Shown here piece by piece: positions 33,401 through 43,850 of a stretch of DNA of 64,000 nucleotides. Location of the stretch: NCBI RefSeq assembly GCF_910592395.1, contig NC_088317.1, forward strand, positions 16,432,001-16,496,000. Reading direction: 5' to 3'. The translations under genes and the position numbers were made by a program. Source of the DNA: Lineus longissimus. Taxonomy: Eukaryota; Nemertea; Pilidiophora; Heteronemertea; Lineidae. The notes under the pieces were generated by a model that saw nothing but the letters and a program-made list of their open reading frames with translations, did no database searches and had not been told where the DNA came from. How positions within the stretch are numbered: position 1 is the stretch's first letter; every line of letters begins with the position of its first letter.

Positions 33401-36400
33401 TATGCAAAAGGTCTTAGTTATGTCAAGAGTATTAAAATTTGAATTGTAGTCGATGAGTTTTGAAAAGTTCCCGACGTGCATCACGACGTGAGTAGAATTC
33501 AAAATTGGGGGAATGAATTTCGTTCTTGAAATGATCTTCGCCTATCATCGACTGTGTAAGGCTTTGCATTGCAGTGTGATTTTTGTGACAGTGCCAGTAG
33601 GCGGTTTTTTACTATGAACAATATCAAGTATATTTTACATCAGAATAATCTTTTTAATATTCCATGAACTGCTAATTCAAACTACATGTATGTAGGCCCT
33701 TACAACCTGTCAGGATGGCCGAGTGGTCTAAGGCGCTGCGTTCAGGTCGCAGTCCGGTTCTCCGGGCGTGGGTTCGAATCCCACTTCTGACATCTACCTT
33801 TTTGCCGTTTATCGAAAGATTTTCCTTTCTTGGACAAGGATAATTTTTAACAACAAACTAAACTAAACATCATACAAGGACTTTTGAAGAATAAGGCACT
33901 CAATATCTTTTATTCATATAAAAGTCAAAGTCATTATATAATCTTTGTGCTTTAAACGTCTGAGTAGTGAAATTTATAAGGAGGGTAAGAAAGCTCAAGT
34001 ATGAAGGAACGACGAATAGAAGGTTCATCATCGGCTTTCAAAGTTCTTGAAGGATTTCTTGATCGAGACTTGGATTTCAAATAAAAAGACAAGGAGATGA
34101 CGAACATTAAGTGGCGGACTTATTTTTTTATAGTTTAAATTACCTTTTTTGCTGTTGACTTATGCAAAAGGTCTTAGTTATGTCAAGAGTATTAAAATTT
34201 GAATTGTAGTCGATGAGTTTTGAAAAGTTCCCGACGTGCATCACGACGTGAGTAGAATTCAAAATTGGGGGAATGAATTTCGATCTTGAAATGATCTGCG
34301 CCTATCATCGACTGTTTAAGGCTTTGCATTGCAGTGTGATTTTTGTGACAGTGCCAGTAGGCGGTTTTTTACTATGAACAATATCAAGTATATTTTTTAT
34401 CAGAATAATCTTTTTAATATTCCATGAACTGCTAGTTCAAACTACATGTATCTAGGCCCTTACAACCTGTCAGGATGGCCGAGTGGTCTAAGGCGCTGCG
34501 TTCAGGTCGCAGTCCGGTTCTCCGGGCGTGGGTTCGAATCCCACTTCTGACATTCACTTTTTTTTGCCGTTCATGGAAAGATTTTTCCATTCTTGGACCA
34601 GGATAATTTTTAACAACAAACTAAACTAAACATCATATAACGTTTAAGAATAAGGCACTCTATATCTTTTATTCATATAAAAGTCAAAGTCATTATATAA
34701 TCTTTGTGCTTTAAACGTCTGAGTATAGTGAAATTTATAAGGGGGGTAAGAAAGCTCAAGGATGAAGGAACGACAAACGGAAGGTTCATCATCGGCTTTC
34801 AAAGTTCTTGAAGGATTTCTTGATCGAGACTTGGATTTCAAATAAAAAGACAAGGAGATGAAGAACATTAAGTGGCGGACTTATTTTTTTATAGTTTAAA
34901 TTACCTTTTTTGCTGTTGACTTATGCAAAAGGTCTTAGTTATGTCAAGAGTATTAAAATTTGAATTGTAGTCGATGAGTTTTGAAAAGTTCCCGACGTGC
35001 ATCACGACGTGAGTAGAATTCAAAATTGGGGGAATGAATTTCGATCTTGAAATGATCTGCGCCTATCATCGACTGTTTAAGGCTTTGCATTGCAGTGTGA
35101 TTTTTGTGACAGTGCCAGTAGGCGGTTTTTTACTATGAACAATATCAAGTATATTTTTTATCAGAATAATCTTTTTAATATTCCATGAACTGCTAGTTCA
35201 AACTACATGTATGTAGGCCCTTACAACCTGTCAGGATGGCCGAGTGGTCTAAGGCGCTGCGTTCAGGTCGCAGTCCGGTTCTCCGGGCGTGGGTTCGAAT
35301 CCCACTTCTGACATCTACCTTTTTGCCGTTTATCGAAAGATTTTCCTTTCTTGGACAAGGATAATTTTTAACAACAAACTAAACTAAACATCATACAAGG
35401 ACTTTTGAAGAATAAGGCACTCTATATCTTTTATTCATATAAAAGTCAAAGTCATTATATAATCTTTGTGCTTTAAACGTCTGAGTATAGTGAAATTTAT
35501 AAGGAGGGTAAGAAAGCTCAAGGATGAAGGAAAGACGAACGGAAGGTTCATCATCGGCTTTCAAAGTTCTTGAAGGATTTCTTGATCGAGACTTGGATTT
35601 CAAATAAAAAGACAAGGAGATGAAGAACATTAAGTGGCTGACTTATTTTTTTATAGTTTAAATTATCTTTTTTGCTGTTGACTTATGCAAAAGGTCTTAG
35701 TTATGTCAAGAGTATTAAAATTTGAATTGTAGTCGATGAGTTTTGAAAAGTTCCCGACGTGCATCACGACGTGAGTAGAATTCAAAATTGGAGGAATGAA
35801 TTTCGATCTTGAAATGATCTGCGCCTATCATCGACTGTTTAAGGCTTTGCATTGCAGTGTGATTTTTGTGACAGTGCCAGTAGGCGGTTTTTTACTATGA
35901 ACAATATCAAGTATATTTTTTATCAGAATAATCTTTTTAATATTCCATGAACTGCTAGTTCGAACTACATGTATCTAGGCCCTTACAATCTGTCAGGATG
36001 GCCGAGTGGTCTAAGGCGCTGCGTTCAGGTCGCAGTCCGGTTCTCCGGGCGTGGGTTCGAATCCCACTTCTGACATCTACCTTTTTGCCGTTTATCGAAA
36101 GATTTTCCTTTCTTGGACAAGGATAATTTTTAACAACAAACTAAACTAAACATCATACAAGGACTTTTGAAGAATAAGGCACTCTATATCTTTTATTCAT
36201 ATAAAAGTCAAAGTCATTATATAATCTTTGTGCTTTAAACGTCTGAGTAGTGAAATTTATAAGGAGGGTAAGAAAGCTCAAGGAATAAGGAACGACGAAC
36301 GGAAGGTTCATCATCGGCTTTCAAAGTTCTTGAAAGATTTCTTGATCGAGACTTGGATTTCAAATAAAAAGACAAGGAGATGAAGAACATTAAGTCGCTG

Positions 36401-37922
36401 ACTTACTGCAAAGGAAGATATAGGCTAGGCCCTAATGATGCTAGCATTTGTAGGGGCGAAACTTTTCATTTAGGATAACACGGTCAGAAAAATGATTTTT
36501 GGCTTAACATTTTCCCTACTTCATATATCTGAGTGCCAACTGCTTAAAAAAGAGGACATTTTGGAAGCAAAATAGCTTACCCCCTGCCCCAGATGAAAAA
36601 CATTTTATGAGTGACAACAAGCTATTTTGAGATGATCTCTGCGTATTTTGCAAAGTTCAACTCCCGACATAAATTTATGGGTCATGACGAAGATACCGAA
36701 AGCTAAAACCTTCTTTGAGTTTGCAAGTTTTTTTGAAAAATTATGAAAAATAGTTCGTCTCACACTTAACTAATTACCTCCAAACCATTTTTGTGTGTAT
36801 ACTTCAATTCAAAATTAACCCACTTAACAGACTTCCTACGTCATCAATGAACCGTTTCGTATGTCCTGGGAACTCTCCTTGGATGTCATCTCTAAACTCA
36901 GGTCGACGAAAGCGTGGTTTTACGATTAGTTTGACCATTTGTTAGTGAGTGTCGCCACCCGTCCTGTCTTGGAAAAGAACTCGTCGCGGTGGAATGCGCA
37001 GTGGAATGCGCAGTGGATTGCGTAGTGGATTGCGCAGTGGATTGCGCAGTGGATAAGCCAGGTCGCACGGGTCATGCGCGAAGGGACGGAATTACACATT
37101 AGATGAACTATTATAATCTCTCCCATAATCAAAAACACAAGGTTTTGAAAAGAAGATTCAGTCTAAAATTATATAAAGCCTATATTACAATTAAAGCATA
37201 TCAAATCAATGGATGATTCTCTCTTTATACTGACTCGATTTGCGACTTCATTTCTTTCATTAAATAAAGTACGAGAGTGTTCGAAAAATGCCTGATCCTC
37301 CCTATAATTTCATAGGTTTGGTATAGAACACCTGGCATTTTGGGGGATTTCTCTTCCTGAAATCCTGTAAAACAAGATACGTCTCGCTTACACTGATACC
37401 AAAATACGCCACGACGTACATGTAAATATAGTATATACAGGGTGTCCTGAAAAAGTGTCTAGTTCTCTCCAGGATATCGTCAATTCTTTTAATATCAGCA
37501 CTACAATTGGGAGGTGTCTTGTTTGATAAATGGTGTGAAGACGGAGCACATTGGCACCACACTTTCACGAACACTCTGTATATTTCGAGAGAAAAAACAC
37601 CCTGCAAAACAAATTGCGAGTCACTTACCCTTTCTACATATATAATCCCCAGGCGAAAATAGGACGGGTCGCAATCTTAAGACAAGTTCACATAAAAAGC
37701 CAGGGTCCGTGTTTTGGAAAATTTCAACTCTTTTTAGCGTGTCCAAATGAACGTGAATGGCGATTTCTGCTTTTAACTTATCCGGTAAGAGGTTGAGTAC
37801 TTTGTCCTCGTCTGAGGACTTGTGGCTCGTCCAGAGGTAGTCAAACCAGCGGATTACCCGTTCTTGGAGATGCATTGGCACTCGCCGTAATGACATGTAG
37901 GTTTTGACGCCATCTAGTTTTG
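23559..37922 (-). CDS. CNGA-like: Cyclic nucleotide-gated channel, alpha-type: 3' exons (partial gene)
   Basis: Three exons on the minus strand (37922-37629, 30273-29968, 24448-23559) join in phase. Together they encode the cytoplasmic C-terminal half of a CNG channel: C-linker, cyclic-nucleotide-binding domain and a ~295-residue tail with a C-terminal coiled coil. CNG channels are tetrameric cation channels opened by cGMP or cAMP in sensory cells; the subunit type looks alpha because of [11 protein letters not shown] and [19 protein letters not shown] in the linker, [13 protein letters not shown] in the binding domain, and the trimerising-type coiled coil. The Thr of RRTAS, associated with cGMP preference in CNGA, is present. 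Exons for S1-S6 and the pore were not found; large introns (5.5 and 7.4 kb) make it likely that they lie further upstream, possibly beyond 64 kb. Confidence 0.93.
24449..29967 (-). other. CNG channel intron
   Basis: 5.5-kb intron before the last exon. Apart from the GC-rich minisatellite at 29050-29305 I see no coding segment or recognisable repeat in it. Confidence 0.6.
29050..29305. repeat. GC-rich minisatellite, ~55-56 bp x 4
   Basis: Four units share GGCGGGAGGGGAGAATTGAC and GCCTGTGCGG. The block is strongly CpG/G-rich in an otherwise AT-rich intron, with runs of three or more G on the plus strand that could form G-quadruplexes. Lies about 660 bp downstream of the binding-domain exon. 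Confidence 0.88.
29968..30273 (-). CDS. CNGA-like: CNG channel cyclic-nucleotide-binding exon
   Basis: Acceptor TTATTTTCAG, donor AAAAG/GTGAGT, 306 nt. Reads [18 protein letters not shown], then the phosphate-binding cassette [19 protein letters not shown] with the invariant Glu and Arg, and the C-helix region ([18 protein letters not shown]). All hallmark residues for ligand binding are kept. Confidence 0.95.
31229..31359 (-). pseudogene. Alternative or relic copy of the start of the binding-domain exon
   Basis: On the minus strand a good acceptor (TCTTCCTTTCCAG) is followed by GT that would complete the same Gly codon, then [19 protein letters not shown], clearly homologous to [20 protein letters not shown] of the real exon. 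After 20 residues homology stops, and the frame reads 23 unrelated residues to TAG with no obvious donor. It may be a decayed duplicate exon, or an alternative exon giving a channel without a nucleotide-binding domain. The splice phase is intact. Confidence 0.8.
33709..33792 (+). tRNA. trnL-CAG: tRNA-Leu (CAG), copy 1
   Basis: A full class II tRNA: acceptor GTCAGGA/TTCTGAC plus discriminator A, D arm with GGCCGAGTGGTC (A box), anticodon stem CTGCG/CGCAG around loop TTCAGGT (anticodon CAG), long variable arm CCGG-TTCT-CCGG, T arm GTGGG-TTCGAAT-CCCAC (B box). No intron. A T-run terminator (CTTTTTG) follows within 10 bp. Confidence 0.97.
34469..34552 (+). tRNA. trnL-CAG: tRNA-Leu (CAG), copy 2
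   Basis: Identical in sequence to copy 1 with the same cloverleaf. The downstream terminator is longer here (nine T). Confidence 0.97.
35230..35313 (+). tRNA. trnL-CAG: tRNA-Leu (CAG), copy 3
   Basis: Identical to copies 1 and 2, with anticodon CAG and all arms intact. CTTTTTG terminator follows. Confidence 0.97.
35992..36075 (+). tRNA. trnL-CAG: tRNA-Leu (CAG), copy 4
   Basis: Identical to the other three; the flanking sequence differs slightly (ACAATC instead of ACAACC just upstream). CTTTTTG terminator follows. Confidence 0.97.
36989..37056. repeat. 12-bp tandem repeat, about 5.5 copies
   Basis: Units GTGGAATGCGCA / GTGGATTGCGCA repeat without gaps in the channel intron. Confidence 0.85.
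37436..37580. mobile_element. ~145-bp MITE, mariner-like ends
   Basis: The ends TACAGGGTGTCCTGAAAAAG and, in reverse complement, TACAGAGTGTTCGTGAAAG are imperfect inverted repeats of about 22 bp starting at TA. Non-coding. It ends about 50 bp from the donor side of the C-linker exon. Confidence 0.65.
37629..37922 (-). CDS. CNGA-like: CNG channel C-linker exon
   Basis: Acceptor CTCTTTACAG, donor AAAGG/GTAAGT, 294 nt. Reads [56 protein letters not shown] and [11 protein letters not shown], matching the A'-F' helices of the CNGA C-linker and the start of the binding domain almost without gaps. Confidence 0.96.
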
Positions 37923-38401
37923 CTGTAAAGAGAAGAAGAATAGAACAGTCAGTGGACGCCATACATTTGGGTAAAGATAACAGAATTCAGTTGACATAAT
38001 TTAACTTGATACGAAAAGAAATGTCACCACCTGAAAATGGACCACCAATCTTGGTTCGCGAACCAATGCCGCACCATCGAAAATCCCCCAAGCGCGTACA
38101 CCAGCGCTGCAGCTAGTTATAAAATCCGGCAACAGACGGCGCGCAAACAATAAGCAGAAAGGGCCATTTCGAAAGCGCCGCCTGTCGCCGAACCATCTAA
38201 CTAGCTAATTGCCGATCCATTAGCGCGTACACCACGACAAATCCGAGCTTTTAACAAGCAGGGCGAATTTGGACCGGCAATTTGTACCGGCAATGGATTG
38301 CCAAACAAATTTGTCGCGGCAATGTGGTGGTGTACGTGCAATTGGTCCACCAATATTTAGTGGTGTACGCGCATTGTCACTAATTTAAAGGTAAAGCTGG
38401 A

Positions 38402-38490
38402 AAGGTAGGTCACACATACGCCTTTTAATTTTGCTGTAAAGAGGAAAAAACATCAGTTGGTGCCACGGCACCTTATCAATTTGGTTAAAA
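38402..38490 (-). pseudogene. Relic duplicate of the C-linker exon 5' boundary
   Basis: About 85 bp match 37904-37985 in order: the exon start (minus strand CAAAATTAAAAGGCGT versus CAAAACTAGATGGCGTC), the acceptor CTCTTTACAG, and the upstream intron. The rest of the exon is not present, so this is a partial duplication carrying a spare acceptor. Confidence 0.65.
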
Positions 38491-41400
38491 TTATAACTGA
38501 AAGAAAGTCAATTGATACCATCTGATCTGCTGTGAAAGGTTTGCTAAAAGAAATAGGGAAAGCAACCTTATGTCGAACCCTGAGGCAACACATTCCAGTA
38601 TAAGGCAGTCGCCTCATCCAATGCCTGCATGCAGGACGGTCGTCTAAACCTTAAAATGTGTTTTAAAAGCTCCGAAACCATTGTTTCTAAGAATGCAGTC
38701 AGGAAGGTCACCTACATCCTCATTGAAGGTCACTTACAGTCTCTAAACTCTACGTGACTGCAGAGCCGATGATACCCATCGCGCACAGAACGCCTGAAAG
38801 CGATTACCTGACCAGTAACCGGATCCAAGGAACTGAATTACCGATGAGGAAATGGATTACAGTCTCCGCAGAGTAACACACTTTTGAAACAGATGGTCAC
38901 AAACATCTGACACGAGAGAAAATGGGACTATAGAAGCGAAAAGAGATGGATGGAAGAGAAGAGAGAAGACTATCACATCTTTCGTCTTCTGACACTGTAG
39001 ACCAACCCCAGGAGGATGAACATCGCTGAGTCCCCAAGGTGCCAGATCAAACACGAGAGCATGTATACCGCTGGGACACCGAGAGGCTGGGGATAAAGGG
39101 AGGAACGAAAGGCGACAGCCAGGTTCATCAGAGACATCGGCCTGGTTCTGTAGTGAAGCGCTGCTAGAGCAGAAAATCGAACGCTAAAATGAAGAAGAAG
39201 ATGATGGTCATGTTCAATGTAGTTGAAGGTCACACCGGGAAGTTCGCTTCCAGTCTCTAAATTTCATCTTCTTCATGACTAGAACCCCCATTACCTCGCA
39301 AAAAGTCTAATACAGATAACTCCCCGAACAATAATCTTGGCCGTAGTTGAAGAATCGACTCGTTTATTTGTAAACAAGTCATCTCCTTGGTCAAGTTGAA
39401 GGTATAGCTTCTTTTTCTTTGTAATACCAAATCGTTTTATTTTACATCAACTCAGTCGATATGAGACGTAAGAAATACCTTCTGAAGTTCCTCCTTTGAT
39501 CATTAAAACAAGTCCCAGACCTTTTACCCCCTTTGTAGCGGGCTAGCTTCCGGCAAATCACACCGTAATGACAATCCATTTGCCACATCCGCAAATTCGT
39601 GGACGATTAAAGAAATAGGCCAATACGTCCAAACACCCCTGATTTTTCGAACCATTAGATATGGAGTGATAGGAAATGCCCACGGCTTGTTGCTGCACTA
39701 CAAAGGATAATGATTTCTGCGCCTGTCACAGAGGGACCTGGGATGGAGATTTCTTCAGGTGATTTGGCTTCGAGTCTAGTGCGCCGAGCCGGAATTGCAT
39801 GGTTATGAATCTTAGGCCACACTAACATTGATTTTTATAATTCGTGATAGTGCAATGAAAGATGTAGTTCTAAATGTTGCAACAAAAAGTACAAGGAACA
39901 AAAACGAGTTCTGGTATCATTCAAATTTAAACTTCACCTTGATAGTGGTAGAACTCTTTGATGAGAGTATTTACTTTGCAGCGTTAAAAACAGTAAAATG
40001 AACAAAAATATCTCCTCACTCCAAAATAGGACAAAAGTAGGACCAAGAAGAGGACTTGTTTACAGAGAAAACCGAGCCATGGCTCCAACTAAGACCTCCA
40101 ACCAGGACCAAGAAGCAGGCGGCTTGTTTACAGAGAAGACCCGCCCATGACCTTCGAACACCCGTAGGCTCATTGGGGATTCTGGGCAGGAGACTCACCA
40201 TGAAATATTCACCGCCGGATGCTAATGCTGAGCGTCTCCCAGCAAAATCCAACCTGATGAATTGGCAATTATTCGCCGGCGAAATGTCGCCCCTTTGAAA
40301 TATTCATAAGACTCGATAGTCATTAGCTATTGTGGACAGGTTCACTCGTAATGAGTGGAGGGAAATTAGGGTGGTCGTCGTCAGGGGTGCCAAATTGGCC
40401 AAAAGAGGCACCTGTTGGCATTGCAACCTGGTCATGTCTGCGTGACGTCACGACCAGTTCCCGACTAGCTTAATTATTTTTGAATTTGTGCTATGACGTA
40501 TAGTGGTTGTTATAGGATAGCACGATCGCACCCATGGGAGACTTGTCTGGCAGATCGTTTGACTACAGTTATAGGTATTCTTCAGAAAGGTGACACCGCA
40601 AAATTTGCGCCAACATGACCGATTATTCTCTCACACCACGTACTTTCCTTCCCAACTAAATCGACTTACCGCCGATAATCTTCTTTCGAATGAGATTTAG
40701 TATGAAGGAAGAGTGTCACCAATGTCGTAGGGACTCTCCGAAGCAGTACGCAGTGAGAGCTGGGCGGACACACCTCGGGTGCGAAGAAGGCTATGGCACT
40801 TTAGACAGTCATCTCATCGACACTTTTTTCCGAGTAAGGCTCAGAATTGGGAATCAGTAGACGGCAGATGTTGCATTTGATCAGCAAAGTGGTCTCGTGT
40901 GTGGATAGACTAGGTTTTTTTTTCAAGTCCGTCCATATCGGTAAACGATAATTGAGTCACATAATCGAAGGATTTAATAAAATCTCCACTTCAACATCCG
41001 CATGGTTTATTTGAAGCCATGGCTTTGAAAGATATACATTTAGTCATGCAATTGATAAAGGGGATTGGATTATTTCGGGAATCATTGTGTATTGCCCTCG
41101 TAAACTTTACTCCCCAGTCGGGTTACTGCGCGCGGTCACAGCCGGTTTATCTGTAGCTGGTTGCATGTCCCTTAAGCGGTACACCATCAGTCAAAACACC
41201 TCCCAGGCACGGCCAGATACGAAACTATCGATCATCAATCGATAGCCAATACTGGGGAACAAGTTTCACTGATTCATGATTCCCAGCCGCGCTACAAGTA
41301 CTTTCTCGCTTTCAGTTAAGAAATAATTGATTCTTCGCCGCGCTATACGTACACGTAGTAATCACACTTTTCGTATCAAATTAAAGACTGGTGCAGCAAT

Positions 41401-43685
41401 GGTATGCAATTTGATCCATTAACCAAGGTCTTCTGTACGCTTGCTTTTACCAATATTTGTGATAGATCCTTGAAGTTATGGATAAAATCATAGTTTTATC
41501 AAATCTGACTCACTGTCATTCAGCACAGTTACGAACATCGGTTGTGTCGGTCGGATTCAGGGCTCACTATATTCCCTGTAGAAACGTATTCTTCGTACTG
41601 TGAGGTCAAAGAGAGACCCCAATCGGAGACCTTGTGCAGCCTTAATCTGACCTCGCTGGCTCTGCCAGTAACCTCCCTTTAACCTCCAATCTTGCATTTC
41701 ACAAGAACAGTTTTGAGGTGATTTCTTTCAACAGCATGACTTGAAATTCATGCAACGAATTGAAAGGTTATCATGCTCTTATAACACTCCTAAACCTATA
41801 ATCATGCTCTTAGGAAAACCAGGCAACATACCATCCCTTAAACATGCTAATAAGCGATACTCAATCATAACCAATCCTTTCACATGACAAATTTAATCTT
41901 TCGCGCATTGAGCACTTCTAGGACTCCAACCTCGTTTTTAAAATAGTTGAAATTTGCTTTTGACTCGTAGACCAAGAAGAGTGACGTCTAAAACATCGGC
42001 AATCGGCCCGAAACTTTCTTTACGAAAACGCAATCTTAACTCAAGACCACTTAACCTGGGGTTGATGTGGATGTATGTTGTTGCAGGCTTGAAACCTTAT
42101 CACCTCAGATCAACATTGGCTCTCGGAATAGATGCCAAGATTATCTATGAACCACTTTTGCAAACTTAGTACCGTTAAACACGGTAAAAAAACTGCTTAG
42201 GTCGCGAAGCTAAGATCAATAAAAAAACACCCTCCTAGTTCGCGCTCCAGAGTCCAAAATGCTGCGGACAAGCATTTAAGAATGGACTATAGTAGGCCTG
42301 CGTAGATTAAGACGCTGCGCCAAGCTTTTACTGCAACAACCATGGCAACAGATGGTGTATGTAGACCATAATTCGGCACAGAATTTTCGTATCAGCAACA
42401 AGAGCTGTGCATTCGTTAGTATGACCGGTATCATCCCGTATCTGCACCGATAGCAAAAGCGTTAATCTTGTAAACTCATAATTTACGATAATGTTATCGA
42501 TGGCTCAATAGTTAATACGCGACCCGCGAATAAATTGTCACCCCGATCAGAAGATAAGAGTCAAACGGATGCGTAAATTATGGTGAATTATGGCTTTTAG
42601 AAGCCATAATTACAAACGAGAACGGCCAGCTTTGACTTGGAGATGAGGCGCGCGTACTGTCTCAACCCAGGGTTGTGAATCAGACTGGGTCTTGCCCTAT
42701 ATCTAATACCACTGTAGCCTAAATCAGCCTATGCCTTTGCCCTGAATGGCTAAGTACGGTGGCTATCAGAATAACCCAAAGAAATACATAAATTAAGAAA
42801 AGTACACTCGTCCCTTAACGCAACTGATGTAGAACAAGTATGATATATCATCCGCCCTATAATTTGCCGCGACAGTATATGTACATGTAGATGCATCCAG
42901 TCAAACATACGAAAGATGATTGTTTTTTCACTGTGCCTGCTTTAGCAATACAATTCACTGCAAAGAAGTTTAAAAAAGGCCAATCCAAATTGTCCAGTGA
43001 GATTTTCCTAACACGCAACATACGGCATGGCGTTCTGATATATCGCCAACGACGTCCAGGGAACCGTACAAATCATTAATATAGAGGATGAAGATTACTT
43101 TCTTTCGGTGTGTCTTGTTATGGGTCTCGCGAGATGGCCAGAAGAGCTGAATATGAAAACCATTGTTTGATGACACAAAAAACGGCAGTGCTGCTTGATA
43201 TTGTGGGCCACTTTTAACCTCTCGATAGGGTGGAAAACAATCTTATTTTCTGTTCATTGGTATGGAAGGTAAGGCCACGTTCTCGTCTTATGATAGGTCT
43301 CGCGAGATGTTCAGAAGACTTAACTTTGAGAAATGTCTTTTGATATGACAAAAAAACGGCATTTGCAATCCATTGGAATATAGGAATTGCAAGGGTTTAG
43401 TTCGCGCGTGTTACTGTGGATTCCCCGGCGGAAATCGAAACTATCATCCAGAATAATCTCGAACTAATCCGCGTTTTTAAACGCAATCTGCAATCGGCAA
43501 ACCAAAAATACGACACTTCCATGATGAAATTAATTACCGAAACTTTCACACCTAGCGGCATAACCTCCAACCGTGCGATTTTGTGTATCAAGGTCGTGAA
43601 ATTGAACCGTGATATTTATAGTCGGGATACCAGAGCTATATTTAGCGGGGTGGGGGAGAAATAGGGGCAGCTCCCCTCCAAACGG

Positions 43686-43850
43686 CTTGGAGAGAAAGTT
43701 TGAAATGTCCCAGGATAGAGTGTCCAGGGAACAAAAGATTCTATCATGCGCTCTGAGCTTTTATTGCCGTAATCCGTCGGAATACAATAAAACGGGTCGT
43801 ACACTCTTTCCAGGGGAAGATTTTGTACTTCTACACCGGGCCACAGATAT
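43686..43850. repeat. Dispersed repeat, copy 2
   Basis: Partner of 19898-20110; shares AGTTTGAAATGTCC, GTGTCCAGGGAACAAAAG, GATTCTATCAT and CTTCTACACCGG. Class unknown. Confidence 0.7.

Larger units (their letters stand above)
33371..36403 (+). repeat. Tandem array, 4 x ~760 bp, each with a tRNA-Leu gene
   Basis: Units begin near 33371, 34131, 34892 and 35654 (periods 760, 761, 762). They are nearly identical over their whole length and each holds one tRNA gene plus about 330 bp upstream and 340 bp downstream. The array sits in a 7.4-kb intron of the channel gene, antisense to it. The small minus-strand ORF of 74-79 codons seen in two units shows no conservation beyond the repeat itself. Confidence 0.95.

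Noticed and set aside
34644-35630. Repeated small minus-strand ORF (starting [14 protein letters not shown]) in the tRNA units
   Set aside because: It is conserved only as much as the surrounding repeat, is interrupted in other units, and shows no family motif.
38973-39233. 86-codon minus-strand ORF with hydrophobic stretches, considered as a CNG membrane exon
   Set aside because: No S1-S6 or pore motifs of the channel family and no suitable splice phase to the C-linker exon.
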